From Thalassomonas actiniarum (GTDB taxonomy: Bacteria > Pseudomonadota > Gammaproteobacteria > Enterobacterales > Alteromonadaceae), in assembly GCF_000948975.2 (NCBI RefSeq), contig NZ_CP059736.1:496001-560000 (forward strand): a DNA stretch of 64,000 nucleotides, read 5' to 3'. The notes below the pieces were generated by a model, which was not told the DNA's origin, searched no databases, and saw only the letters and a list, made by a program, of their open reading frames with translations. Both the position numbers and the translations under genes were made by a program. Below, piece after piece: positions 42,962 through 52,683 of this stretch (the first letter of the stretch is position 1; each line of letters opens with the position of its first letter).

Positions 42962-44284
42962 ATGGACCATAAGTTAACTTTGCAGGCCAGCGAGCTGGCC
43001 TATCGTCCCCAGCCCCAGCTGGAAGTGATGAATTTTCTTAATGAAGTCGCCGAGAAGTTTCCCGGCGCCATCTCTTTCGCTTCGGGCCGTCCGTCGGAGG
43101 CCTTCTTCGATGTGCCGGGATGGTTGGAAAAAATACAGCTGTTTGTTGACCATAGCAGCGAAGCCCGGGATGTTTCCCCGGCTTCGGTGTACACCTCTTT
43201 GGGGCAGTATGGCCGCACCAACGGCATTATTAACCATTTGATCGCTCAATCGCTGCAACTCGATGAAAAGTTCACGGTCGATGCCGATGATATCCTGGTG
43301 ACCAATGGCGCGCAGGAAGGCATGGCATTATGTTTGTCGGCCTTGTTTACCCCGGGCCGGGATGTGTTGTTGATCACAGATCCCACTTATATCGGTATTA
43401 CCGGGCTGGCGCAAATCAAGGGTATTGAAATTGCCGTGGTAGAAAGCGATGATCAGGGGCCAAACCTGGAGCATCTGCAGCAGGTTTGCCAGCAAATCAA
43501 GGCTGAGGGGAAAAATCCGCGTTCACTGTATTTGATCCCGGACTTTAATAATCCTTTGGGCACTTCTATTACCTTAGCGCGCCGCCGGGAGTTACTGGCT
43601 TATGCTCAACAAAGCGGGCTATTGCTGATAGAAGATAACCCTTACGGCGCTTTTCGTTTTGAAGGAGAGCCCTTGCCGACATTAAAGGCGCTGGACACCG
43701 GCGGCCATGTGATTTATATCGGCACCTTTGCCAAAACGATTTGTCCGGGCCTGCGGGTGGGTTACCTGATCAGCGATCAAAAGCTGCGTAGTGCCGACGG
43801 CGGTGAAACGCCTTTGATCGAAGAGTTTTCCAAAGTGAAAAGTCTGATCAGCGTCAATACCGGGCAAATCGCCCAGGCGATTGTCGGCGGCCTGCTGCTT
43901 GAGGTGGACTGTTCCGTCAACAAAGCGATTGAACCTTTAGTTTCCCTGTACCGGGATAACCGGGATGTGATGCTTGAAGCGCTGGAGCAGCATTTTCATC
44001 AAGGCCCGGCGGCTTTACAGCAGGTAAGCTGGAACCGTCCGGAAGGTGGCTTCTTCTTAACCCTGAAATTGCCCATGTCCTTCACCGGGCAGCAAGTGTT
44101 TGAGTGTGCGGAAAAGTTCGGCGTGATTTGTGTGCCGATGAGCTTTTTCTCCAATGCGGGTGGCCATGAGCATTATATCCGTTTGTCTTTTAGCTATGTA
44201 AACAAGGAACAAATACGCTCGGGTGTTAAAGCCCTGGCAGATTATTTGTTGTATCTCGATGGTAAGTCTCATGAAGCAGCATAA
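42962..44284 (+). CDS. PLP-dependent aminotransferase, class I/II
   Basis: This 440-residue protein is a fold-type I aminotransferase: ISFASGRPSEAFF near the N-terminus, VTNGAQEGMALCLSALF, DPTYIGITG, the PDFNNPLGTSI motif, DNPYGAFRF, and the PLP lysine Lys258 in GTFAKTICPGLRVGYL. It is close to the MocR/2-aminoadipate/aromatic aminotransferase group, to which HpgT-type enzymes of hydroxyphenylglycine synthesis are also related. It starts 1 bp after the VOC gene stop and overlaps the next gene by 14 bp, so it is part of a tightly coupled operon. It probably makes a non-standard amino acid, or its 2-oxo precursor, for the NRPS. Confidence 0.9.
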   Translation: MDHKLTLQASELAYRPQPQLEVMNFLNEVAEKFPGAISFASGRPSEAFFDVPGWLEKIQLFVDHSSEARDVSPASVYTSLGQYGRTNGIINHLIAQSLQLDEKFTVDADDILVTNGAQEGMALCLSALFTPGRDVLLITDPTYIGITGLAQIKGIEIAVVESDDQGPNLEHLQQVCQQIKAEGKNPRSLYLIPDFNNPLGTSITLARRRELLAYAQQSGLLLIEDNPYGAFRFEGEPLPTLKALDTGGHVIYIGTFAKTICPGLRVGYLISDQKLRSADGGETPLIEEFSKVKSLISVNTGQIAQAIVGGLLLEVDCSVNKAIEPLVSLYRDNRDVMLEALEQHFHQGPAALQQVSWNRPEGGFFLTLKLPMSFTGQQVFECAEKFGVICVPMSFFSNAGGHEHYIRLSFSYVNKEQIRSGVKALADYLLYLDGKSHEAA

Positions 44285-45299
44285 TATTTCGGTTGAATCC
44301 CTGAGCACGATTATCAGCGCATCGCTGGAAAGTTTTGATCTCAGTGACAGACACAAGGCCTTTATCAGCAATGGTTTGCTTAATCCCTCTTTATGGGGGA
44401 TAGACTCCCATGGAGTCGGGTTATTAGCCACCTATTTGCAGGAACTTAAAGGCGGCAGGGCAAAGAGCAGGCCGGATATCCAGTGCCACCACAAATTCCC
44501 CGTGGTCGGGCAACTTGATGCCGATCAGGCATTGGGCCTGGTTGCCGGTTTTGAAGCGGTAGAAAAAAGCATTGAGCTGGCGAAAGACTTTGGTATTTCT
44601 GCCATCGGGGTGAAGAACTCCAATCATTTTGGCGCCGCTGCCAACTATACCTATCATGCCGCGAAGCAAGGTTATATTTGCCTGTGTGTCAGTAATGCCG
44701 ACTCTTTGGTGTCGCCTTATAACGGCACCGATAAATTATTCGGCACTAACCCTTTAAGTTTTGCCGCGCCGGGAGAAAACGGTGATGTTTTTTGCCTGGA
44801 TATGGCCACCAGCCAGGTGTCTTTGTCAAAAATCATGCGTCACCTGGCCACCGATATGCCGATAGAAAATGACTGGGTCAGTTATGTCGACCGGGAAAGC
44901 CGGGAAATCGGGCCGTTAAAACCCCTGGGGGGCTATAAAGGCCAGGGTTTGGCAATGATGGTGACGATTTTAACCAGTGTCCTGAACCAGAGTCTGTTCG
45001 ACTGGGAGTTAAGCCACCTCTATGCCCCGCCGTATGACGAGCCGCGGCAAGTGAGTCACTTTTATATCACCATCAATATCGAAGCCTTTATGGGCAAAGC
45101 CATGTTTGAAAAAAGGCTGTCGTTATTGCTGGAAAAAGTCAGGGAAAGCGGTGCTGTTGACGGGGAAACCATCTTTTGTGCCGGGGATAAAGAGTCCAAA
45201 ACCGCTGCGTTGAGGCGGGAGCAGGGCATTCCCCTGACACAGGAGCAGTGGCAGTTTTACCGCCAGCTGGCACAAGAATTACAACTTAATATTGGATAA
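44271..45299 (+). CDS. Ldh2/malate-type NAD(P)-dependent 2-hydroxyacid dehydrogenase
   Basis: This 342-residue protein belongs to the Ldh2/DpkA family: WGIDSHGVGLLATYLQEL with the catalytic His, VKNSNHFGAAANYTYHAAKQ, TNPLSFAAPG, and KPLGGYKGQGLAMMVTILTS. Members interconvert 2-hydroxyacids and 2-oxoacids (malate, lactate, ureidoglycolate) or reduce cyclic imines (piperideine-2-carboxylate). The start ATG at 44271 lies inside the end of the aminotransferase gene (14-bp overlap). Between a VOC dioxygenase, an aminotransferase and NRPS genes it could oxidise a mandelate-type 2-hydroxyacid to the glyoxylate that is then transaminated. The middle (about residues 190-210) is shorter than in typical members of some 350 residues. 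Confidence 0.88.
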   Translation: MKQHNISVESLSTIISASLESFDLSDRHKAFISNGLLNPSLWGIDSHGVGLLATYLQELKGGRAKSRPDIQCHHKFPVVGQLDADQALGLVAGFEAVEKSIELAKDFGISAIGVKNSNHFGAAANYTYHAAKQGYICLCVSNADSLVSPYNGTDKLFGTNPLSFAAPGENGDVFCLDMATSQVSLSKIMRHLATDMPIENDWVSYVDRESREIGPLKPLGGYKGQGLAMMVTILTSVLNQSLFDWELSHLYAPPYDEPRQVSHFYITINIEAFMGKAMFEKRLSLLLEKVRESGAVDGETIFCAGDKESKTAALRREQGIPLTQEQWQFYRQLAQELQLNIG

Positions 45300-45340
45300 A
45301 CAAGAAGATTATTTTGTGGTGAGAGTTAAAGGATATCGTC

Positions 45341-45862
45341 GTGATAGCTTCAAATGAAAAATATAATAAGAAAACAAGGTTTTTCCATTGGCTCAGTGCT
45401 GTGGTGATTTTATGGGTGACGATCTCGGGATTTTACGTCACCTTGTTCGAGGTTGATGCCGAGCTCAAAAATTCGGTGTTGGCGCTAAACGTGTTGATGA
45501 ATACCTTTTTTATACCGGTATTTATGTTCCGTGTTTTAAACTGGGTTAATAATCCCGCCCCCGAAGACTATCAAGGCCTGCCGCTGCGCTCGCGTAAAAT
45601 CGCCGACAAGGTGCATGCCGGCATGTATCTGTTGATCTTCATTGTTTTACTCTCCGGGGTATTGATGATGGACAGAAAGGTTGAGTTTCTCGGCATGACC
45701 CTGATCCCTTATTTACCCTTTGATCCGGCGCTGAAAGAGTTTTTTACCCGGCTGCATATATTTTCTGTGTGTGCGCTGGCGTTTTGTGTGGCGCTGCATA
45801 TTGCCGCGGTGATCAGGCATGAACTTTCGGGTTTGAGAATATTAAAAAGAATGTTGGGCTAG
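45341..45862 (+). CDS. Cytochrome b561-type membrane protein
   Basis: This 173-residue protein has four predicted membrane helices and the histidines of prokaryotic di-heme b561: RFFHWLSAVVILWVTISGFY (His16), KVHAGMYLLIFIVLLSG, RLHIFSVCALAFCVALHIAA. These proteins pass electrons across or within the inner membrane. The start is GTG at 45341 with AAAGGA about 5 nt upstream. It is cotranscribed with the amino-acid genes and NRPS2 (41 bp after the dehydrogenase stop, 104 bp before NRPS2). Its job in the pathway is not evident; it might supply or take up electrons for a redox tailoring step. Confidence 0.85.
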   Translation: MIASNEKYNKKTRFFHWLSAVVILWVTISGFYVTLFEVDAELKNSVLALNVLMNTFFIPVFMFRVLNWVNNPAPEDYQGLPLRSRKIADKVHAGMYLLIFIVLLSGVLMMDRKVEFLGMTLIPYLPFDPALKEFFTRLHIFSVCALAFCVALHIAAVIRHELSGLRILKRMLG

Positions 45863-45966
45863 GCCTGCGCTTTTACCTGGCTATAAGAGCAGCGTAATGA
45901 AATTTAAAGACTTCATCCTGGTAAGGCAAGCCTTGCCGGGCATCCGGGATGAACAGGAAGATAGAT

Positions 45967-48900
45967 ATGAGTGAAGTTAACGTAAAAGATATCCTTATCA
46001 TGCTCGCGGGCAAAGGGGTGAGTTTAGCCGCAAAAGACAACCGGCTGAGCGTCAAAGGAAAATTGAGCCAGTTAAATGCCGGCGACAAGGCATTACTGCA
46101 AGCTCACAAGAGTGAAATTATCGCTTTTATCCAGGCGCGGCAGCAATCGGAGCAAACCAGTATCCCGGTTCGCACCCAGCAGGAGAATTTACCCTTATCT
46201 TTTGCCCAGCAAAGACTCTGGTTTGTTGACCGGCTACAGGGCAGCAGCGAAGAATATAATATGCCGTCTGCATTCGAGGTCGAGGGAGATTTTAACCCGG
46301 ATGTTGCTGAGCAGGTGCTGACAGAAATCATCAAACGCCATCAGGTATTGCGTACTGTCTATATTGACGGTGACGATGACACGGTGCAGGTGATCCGCGA
46401 CGACTATGACTTTAGCCTGGGGCGGTTTGATTTAACTTCACTGGATGCGCAAAGCCAGCAGAACCGGCTGATGGCGCTGATTAATGAAGATATGAAGCAG
46501 CCGTTTGATCTGGCCTGCGATCTGATGATACGCGCCAGCTTTATCAGCTTAGATAACGGCAAAGGTGTCTTACTGTTTAATATGCATCATATCGCCTCCG
46601 ACGGCTGGTCGATGAATGTCCTGGTCGGGGAATTTATTGCCTTGTATCAGGCGATCACTTCGGGCCTGGAAAGCCCGTTGGCACCGCTGGCTATTCAATA
46701 TGCCGATTATGCCCTTTGGCAGCGCGACTACCTCAAAGGAGATGTGCTGGAGCAGCAGCTGGGCTACTGGGACAAACAATTGGCGGATATGCCGCCGGTG
46801 CACACCTTAACCCTGGATAATCCCAGACCCGAGATTAAGGGACATAGCGCCGATCGGGTGAGTCGCCAGTTATCCGGTGATGTCGCGAAACAGCTTCAGG
46901 ATATTGCCGGCCGTTATAAGTTAACGCCTTTTATGCTGTTACATAGCGCATTGGCCCTGGTATTGTCCAGACACAGCAACAGCACGGATATCGTGATCGG
47001 TACCCCGGTAGCCAACCGGATGCAGTCGGAACTTGAGCCGCTGATCGGCTTTTTTGTCAACAACTTAGTGCTTAGGTTAGATACAAGCCATGCCCGTCTG
47101 GATGATTATTTGGCCCATGTACGTCAGGTACATTTTGACGCGCAAAACAACCAGGATGTGCCGTTTGAACAAATCGTCGAACGCTTGAATATCCCCCGCA
47201 ACAGTGCCTATACGCCGTTATTCCAGATCATGTTATCCACCAATAACGATTTTGCCTTAGGGGAGAGCTCCGCCGGTGAGGCAATGGATCTAAACGGGGC
47301 GAGACTTTCTCCTTTAGCCAGCGATACCATCAGCGCAAAATTTGATCTGGAAGTGGCCATTAATATTTCCGAGCAGGGGGTAGGACTGGACTGGATTTAC
47401 GATAGCAACTTGTTTAACCGCGAACATGTCGAGCAATTAAATGAACACCTGGCGATCCTGCTAACTTCAATGGCGCAGAGCAAGGGGCTGGCAGAGACCG
47501 AATTAGCTTCCCTTGAAATTATGTCCGAGCAGGAAAGTGACTACTTACTCAATGTGCTTAACGATACCCGCCAGGAATATCCGCAGGATAAACTGATCCA
47601 TGAATTATTCGAAGCGCAGGTCGCGGCAACGCCGGATAATCTTGCGCTGAGTTTTAACGGCACCGAGCTGAGCTACCGCGAACTGAATGAAAGGGCCAAT
47701 CGTCTCGCCCATTATCTGCGCGAGCGCGGCGTACAGACAGAAGATTTTGTCGGTATCTGCCTGGAGCGATCCCATGAAATGCTGGTGGCGATCTTAGCGG
47801 TACTTAAAGCCGGTGGTGCCTATGTGCCCCTGGATCCTGCCTACCCGCAGGCCCGGCTGGAGTATATGCTTGCCGATACCGGCCTTAAATATGTGATCAG
47901 CCAGACAGCATTAAACACCAGCCTTTTCGATAGCGATAAAATCGAGGTGATTGAGCTGGAGAGCTGGCAGCAGCAGTCCCGGCATTTCTCCTGTGAAAAT
48001 CCCCCTATTGCCAAAGATCTTGATGCCAACAGCCTGGCTTATGTGATCTATACCTCAGGCTCTACCGGGCAACCCAAAGGGGTGCTGCTAGAGCACAGGG
48101 GCGCAGTGAATTTAGGTCTTAGCCAGAGCCAGAGTTTTGCTGTTAAAGAAAACAGCCGGGTATTGCAGTTTGCCTCGCTGAATTTTGATGCGGCAACGTC
48201 CGAGTGGCTGATGGCGTTTGTCACCGGGGCGGCGCTGGTGGTATGCGATGAGCAAACCCGGCAGTCGGCGGATACCTTACAGCAGGTGTTACTCAAAGAA
48301 AATATCAGTCATGTCACCCTGCCGCCGGCCTTGCTTGCATTGCTGGATCACCACCGGGATTATGCCCTTGAGAGTCTGATTGTCGCAGGCGAAGCCTGTG
48401 ATCCCGCCCTGGTAAAAATCTGGGCGTGCAAATGCCGCATGTTTAATGCCTACGGTCCTTCCGAAGGCACGGTTTGTGCGAGTATTGCCGAGCTGGAGCC
48501 GCAAGGACCTGTGTCCATCGGGCGGGCGATGGCCAATGTCTCGCTTTATGTGTTTGATCAGGCCTTCAGGTTAACCCCCAAAGGCTGTATCGGCGAGCTT
48601 TATATCGGCGGCGACGGCGTTTCCCGCGGCTACCTGAATAAGGCGCAGTTAACGCAAGAGAGTTTTATTCAGAACCCGTTTTCCGACAAGGCGGAGGATC
48701 GCCTATATAAAACCGGCGATCTGGTGCGTTATTTGGCCAACGGCGATCTGGACTTTATCGGCCGGGTGGATGATCAGGTGAAGATCAACGGCTTCAGGAT
48801 AGAGCTGGGAGAAATCGAAAACCAGTTATCAAGCTGTCAGGGCCTGAGCTCCTGTCTGGTGACCACCCGGGAAGTGCAGGCAGGACAAAAACAACTGCTG

Positions 48901-51900
48901 GCCTATATTACCCCGAACATCAAGGATATTACACAAGAGCAGCAAACCTCTCTGATCGAATCGTTAAAGCAGACATTAACCGCATCTCTGCCCCATTATA
49001 TGGTACCGGCGATGTTTGTGGTTATCTATGACTGGCCGGTGACCGCCAACGGCAAGGTGGATAAAAAAGCCTTACCTTCACCGGATGCCGCTTTGTTGCA
49101 GGGCAATTACCAGGCACCGCAAACCGAGCTTGAAAGCAAGCTGGTGAATATCTGGGCACAGCTGTTAAACCTTGAGGCCCATAAAATCAGCACAGGGGCA
49201 GACTTTTTTGCCCTGGGGGGACATTCGCTGCTAACCATTCGCCTGGTGGCGGAGATCCGGAAACAGCTGGAGGTTGAACTGGCGGTAAAAGCCGTTTTTG
49301 ACGCCGGTACTATCCGGGCGATGGCACAGCTGATTGAAGCGGATGCCCGGACGCCGTTAAGGCTCCAGGTGCTGCCGGTTACCCGGGGACAGGAGACCAT
49401 GCCGTTATCTTTTGCCCAGCAAAGGTTATGGGTGATCGACCAGCTACAGGGGGGCAGTGCGGAATATAATATGCCTGCTGCCTTTGAAGTGCAGGGAGCC
49501 TTTGATATTCATGCCGCAGAGCAGGCCCTGAGCGCCATTATCAAACGTCACCAGGTGTTGCACACCGTTTATATTGAACAGGACAAGGAAACACAGCAAA
49601 AAATCCTGTCAGATTTTAGTTTTGCGATAACCCGGCATGATTTTACGACGCTTGATCAGGACGTGCAGCAGCAGGAGTTGCGCCAGTTAATTGAACAGGA
49701 TGTGCAACAGCCCTTTGAGCTGTCGACAGACTTAATGGTGCGCGCCAGTTATGTTGCGCTGGAAAATAGTGCCGGTGAAAAACAGGCCAGGGGAGCCTTA
49801 TTATTTAATATGCACCATATCGCCGGTGACGGCTGGTCGATGAGTGTGCTGATACAGGAATTTGTTGCTGCCTATCAGGCGATCACTAAGGGACAGGTTA
49901 TCTCTTTGCCTGAGCTTGATATTCAATATGCCGATTATGCCCACTGGCAGCAGCAATGGTCGCAGGGAGAGCAGTTCGCGTCACAGCTTGATTACTGGCA
50001 GCAGCAGCTGGCGGAAGTACCGCCGGTACATGCTTTAGTGCTGGATAAAGCACGGCCCGAGGTATCTTCACACCTGGGAGCAAGTGTCAGCGGACAATTG
50101 CCGGCAGATATCGCCGCCTCGCTGCAGGCGCTGGCCGGACAATATAAGCTCACGCCTTTTATGCTGTTACACGCCGCGTTGAGCCTGGTGTTGTCCCGTC
50201 ATAGCAATAGCAAGGATATTGTTATCGGTACCGCTGTGGCCAACAGGATGCAGGCGGAGCTTGAGCCTTTGATCGGCTTCTTTGTCAATACCCTGGTACT
50301 GAGGGTCGATACCGGCCATCAGCTGTTAGCGGACTATCTAGGTCATGTCCGCCAGGTACACTTAGATGCCCAGGCGAATCAGGATGTGCCGTTCGAACAA
50401 CTGGTTGAACGGTTAAAAGTGCCCAGGGGCACTTCCTATAGCCCTTTGTTCCAAATCATGATGGGAACCAATACCGACTATGGTTTGGGGGATGACTCTC
50501 TGGCGATGGCAGATGCCAGCCTGACGCCGCTATCAAGCGAGCACATCAGCACTAAGTTTGATTTGGATATCGATATGGTGCTTGATGAGCAAGGGGTATC
50601 TTTAAACTGGACCTATGATACCGGCTTATTTAGCCATAAACATGTCAGCCAGTTCAACGAGCATTTGATCAATGTATTAAACGCCATGGCACAGCTGCAA
50701 CAGCAGGGAGCAGATGCTGCCGGGACAAAAGTTGCCGCTTTGGCCATGTTATCCGAACAGGAAAGCGAGCAGCTGCTTGCCCCCGTGAATGAGTGCCGGG
50801 CGGGTTATCCGCAAGATATGCTGATTCATGAAATCTTTGAAAAGCGGGCGGCCAACACCCCGGATAAAATCGCATTAACCTTGGCGGATGAACAGCTCAG
50901 TTACCGACAGCTTAATGAAAGGGCCAACCAGCTCGGTCATCATTTAAGGGAGCAGGGGGTACAGGCGGGCACCTTAGTCGGGCTTTGCTTCGAGCGTTCG
51001 CTGGAAATGGTGATCGGCATGCTGGGGATATTAAAAGCCGGCGGCGGATACGTACCGCTGGACCCCGGTTATCCCGAAGCAAGGTTAAACTATATGCTGG
51101 ATAATTCCGGGATAAAGCATCTGGTGACCCAGGCGCACTTATCTGAATTGTTGCAGCTAAACGGGGAAACCCGGGTAGTGAGCCTTGGCGGCGGGCAGGA
51201 GACGGCTATTGACCGTCAGTCAAAAACGAACCTGGCCACAGAGCACAGCAGCGATAATATTGCCTATATGATTTATACCTCGGGCTCCACCGGGCAGCCT
51301 AAAGGGGTGATGATAACCCATAACAACTGGGCTGCTTACCTGGAAGGGATCGAGCAGGATTATCAGTTGACCTCATCGGATCGGGTACTGCAATTTTCAT
51401 CGATTTCATTCGATATTTTTATCGAAGAATTAAGCGCCTCACTCTTGTGCGGCGGAACCTTAGTGTTGCCGCCTCCGGGCAAGTTACCCAGCTGCCAGCA
51501 ATACTGGCAATGGCTAAAAGAGTATCAGATCACGCTGGCATCATTACCCACCGCCTATTGGCACCAGTTATGTGTTGATGAACAACTGGCCCTCGATAGC
51601 CGGGATACATCACTGCGCCTGCTGATCACCGGCGGCGAGGCGATGTCGGGCAGTCACCTGCAGCAATGGCAACAGCAAGTGGCGGGGGAGATCAGGTTAT
51701 TAAATACCTATGGACCGACGGAAACCACAGTGATCGCAACTATCTGTGATGTTACCCGTTTTCAGGATGACGGCCGCTCTGTGCCTATCGGCAAGCCCTT
51801 GAAACACAGTCAGGTGTTGTTGCTGGATCCGTCCCTGTCGCTGGTGCCTAAAGGGGCGGTCGGTGAAGTCTATGTTACAGGTGCTATGGTGGCGGCCGGT

Positions 51901-52683
51901 TATTTTAATGATCAGGAAAAAACCGACAAACACTTTATTGCCAATCCGTTTAGCCATGATCAGGACTCTATTTTGTACCGCACCGGCGATCTGGCGCGTT
52001 ATGGCAAAGACGGCGAGCTGGAGTTTGTTGGCCGGGCAGATAACCAGGTCAAAATCCGCGGCTTCAGGATTGAAGTAGAAGAAATCGAATCTCAGCTTGC
52101 CTTATGCGAAGAGGTGGCCAATAGCCTGATACTGGTGAGGGAAGATGAGCCGGGAGATAAGACCCTGGTGGCCTATGTCACCCTGGCGGAGCAGGCGGCT
52201 GCTTTGGCTGCAAAAGAGCATGAAATCATCCAGCAGATCATGGCGCAACTGCAGGCGAAATTACCGGCTTATATGCTGCCTTCGGCTGTTGTTGTTATGG
52301 AGGAACTGCCGTTAACGGCAAACGGTAAGCTGGATAAAAAAGCCTTACCGGTGCCGGATAACAGCCTGATGCAGGGAGAATATGTCGCACCGCAAACGGA
52401 AACCGAAATAGCCCTGACGCAGATTTGGGGCAAGTTACTCAAATGTGACGCAGAAAAAATAAGCACCCGGGCAAACTTTTTTGCCTTAGGGGGACACTCT
52501 TTGCTGGTGATCAGAATGATCACCGCAATCAAAGATCATTTTGACGTTGAAAGTACCGTGGCAAAGTTATTCGAATCTCAGACGATTCATAATGTTGCAA
52601 CTTATATTGATAATTTATTACTGGCAAAAACCATAGACGCAGGTCTGGACGATGCCGAAGTGGGGGAAGAAGGATGGCTATAA
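45967..52683 (+). CDS. Two-module NRPS with TubC-type docking domain (NRPS2)
   Basis: This 2238-residue protein begins with a small docking domain (1-60: NVKDILIMLAGKGVSLAAKD, TubC_N type), then C1 (from 75; HHIASDGWS near 205), A1 (542-1035), T1 (LGGHSLL near 1083), C2 (from 1144; HHIAGDGWS), A2 (1618-2120) and T2 (near 2174). Hand-read codes: A1 DASTIAAVCK, close to the published Tyr code DASTVAAVCK, so an aromatic residue is expected; A2 DIESIGTVIK, not assigned. The tail ends DDAEVGEEGWL, acidic with hydrophobic end residues. The ATG at 45967 has AGGAA 7 nt before it; an in-frame ATG at 45949 lacks such a site. The stop overlaps the start of NRPS3 by 10 bp. Confidence 0.97.
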   Translation: MSEVNVKDILIMLAGKGVSLAAKDNRLSVKGKLSQLNAGDKALLQAHKSEIIAFIQARQQSEQTSIPVRTQQENLPLSFAQQRLWFVDRLQGSSEEYNMPSAFEVEGDFNPDVAEQVLTEIIKRHQVLRTVYIDGDDDTVQVIRDDYDFSLGRFDLTSLDAQSQQNRLMALINEDMKQPFDLACDLMIRASFISLDNGKGVLLFNMHHIASDGWSMNVLVGEFIALYQAITSGLESPLAPLAIQYADYALWQRDYLKGDVLEQQLGYWDKQLADMPPVHTLTLDNPRPEIKGHSADRVSRQLSGDVAKQLQDIAGRYKLTPFMLLHSALALVLSRHSNSTDIVIGTPVANRMQSELEPLIGFFVNNLVLRLDTSHARLDDYLAHVRQVHFDAQNNQDVPFEQIVERLNIPRNSAYTPLFQIMLSTNNDFALGESSAGEAMDLNGARLSPLASDTISAKFDLEVAINISEQGVGLDWIYDSNLFNREHVEQLNEHLAILLTSMAQSKGLAETELASLEIMSEQESDYLLNVLNDTRQEYPQDKLIHELFEAQVAATPDNLALSFNGTELSYRELNERANRLAHYLRERGVQTEDFVGICLERSHEMLVAILAVLKAGGAYVPLDPAYPQARLEYMLADTGLKYVISQTALNTSLFDSDKIEVIELESWQQQSRHFSCENPPIAKDLDANSLAYVIYTSGSTGQPKGVLLEHRGAVNLGLSQSQSFAVKENSRVLQFASLNFDAATSEWLMAFVTGAALVVCDEQTRQSADTLQQVLLKENISHVTLPPALLALLDHHRDYALESLIVAGEACDPALVKIWACKCRMFNAYGPSEGTVCASIAELEPQGPVSIGRAMANVSLYVFDQAFRLTPKGCIGELYIGGDGVSRGYLNKAQLTQESFIQNPFSDKAEDRLYKTGDLVRYLANGDLDFIGRVDDQVKINGFRIELGEIENQLSSCQGLSSCLVTTREVQAGQKQLLAYITPNIKDITQEQQTSLIESLKQTLTASLPHYMVPAMFVVIYDWPVTANGKVDKKALPSPDAALLQGNYQAPQTELESKLVNIWAQLLNLEAHKISTGADFFALGGHSLLTIRLVAEIRKQLEVELAVKAVFDAGTIRAMAQLIEADARTPLRLQVLPVTRGQETMPLSFAQQRLWVIDQLQGGSAEYNMPAAFEVQGAFDIHAAEQALSAIIKRHQVLHTVYIEQDKETQQKILSDFSFAITRHDFTTLDQDVQQQELRQLIEQDVQQPFELSTDLMVRASYVALENSAGEKQARGALLFNMHHIAGDGWSMSVLIQEFVAAYQAITKGQVISLPELDIQYADYAHWQQQWSQGEQFASQLDYWQQQLAEVPPVHALVLDKARPEVSSHLGASVSGQLPADIAASLQALAGQYKLTPFMLLHAALSLVLSRHSNSKDIVIGTAVANRMQAELEPLIGFFVNTLVLRVDTGHQLLADYLGHVRQVHLDAQANQDVPFEQLVERLKVPRGTSYSPLFQIMMGTNTDYGLGDDSLAMADASLTPLSSEHISTKFDLDIDMVLDEQGVSLNWTYDTGLFSHKHVSQFNEHLINVLNAMAQLQQQGADAAGTKVAALAMLSEQESEQLLAPVNECRAGYPQDMLIHEIFEKRAANTPDKIALTLADEQLSYRQLNERANQLGHHLREQGVQAGTLVGLCFERSLEMVIGMLGILKAGGGYVPLDPGYPEARLNYMLDNSGIKHLVTQAHLSELLQLNGETRVVSLGGGQETAIDRQSKTNLATEHSSDNIAYMIYTSGSTGQPKGVMITHNNWAAYLEGIEQDYQLTSSDRVLQFSSISFDIFIEELSASLLCGGTLVLPPPGKLPSCQQYWQWLKEYQITLASLPTAYWHQLCVDEQLALDSRDTSLRLLITGGEAMSGSHLQQWQQQVAGEIRLLNTYGPTETTVIATICDVTRFQDDGRSVPIGKPLKHSQVLLLDPSLSLVPKGAVGEVYVTGAMVAAGYFNDQEKTDKHFIANPFSHDQDSILYRTGDLARYGKDGELEFVGRADNQVKIRGFRIEVEEIESQLALCEEVANSLILVREDEPGDKTLVAYVTLAEQAAALAAKEHEIIQQIMAQLQAKLPAYMLPSAVVVMEELPLTANGKLDKKALPVPDNSLMQGEYVAPQTETEIALTQIWGKLLKCDAEKISTRANFFALGGHSLLVIRMITAIKDHFDVESTVAKLFESQTIHNVATYIDNLLLAKTIDAGLDDAEVGEEGWL

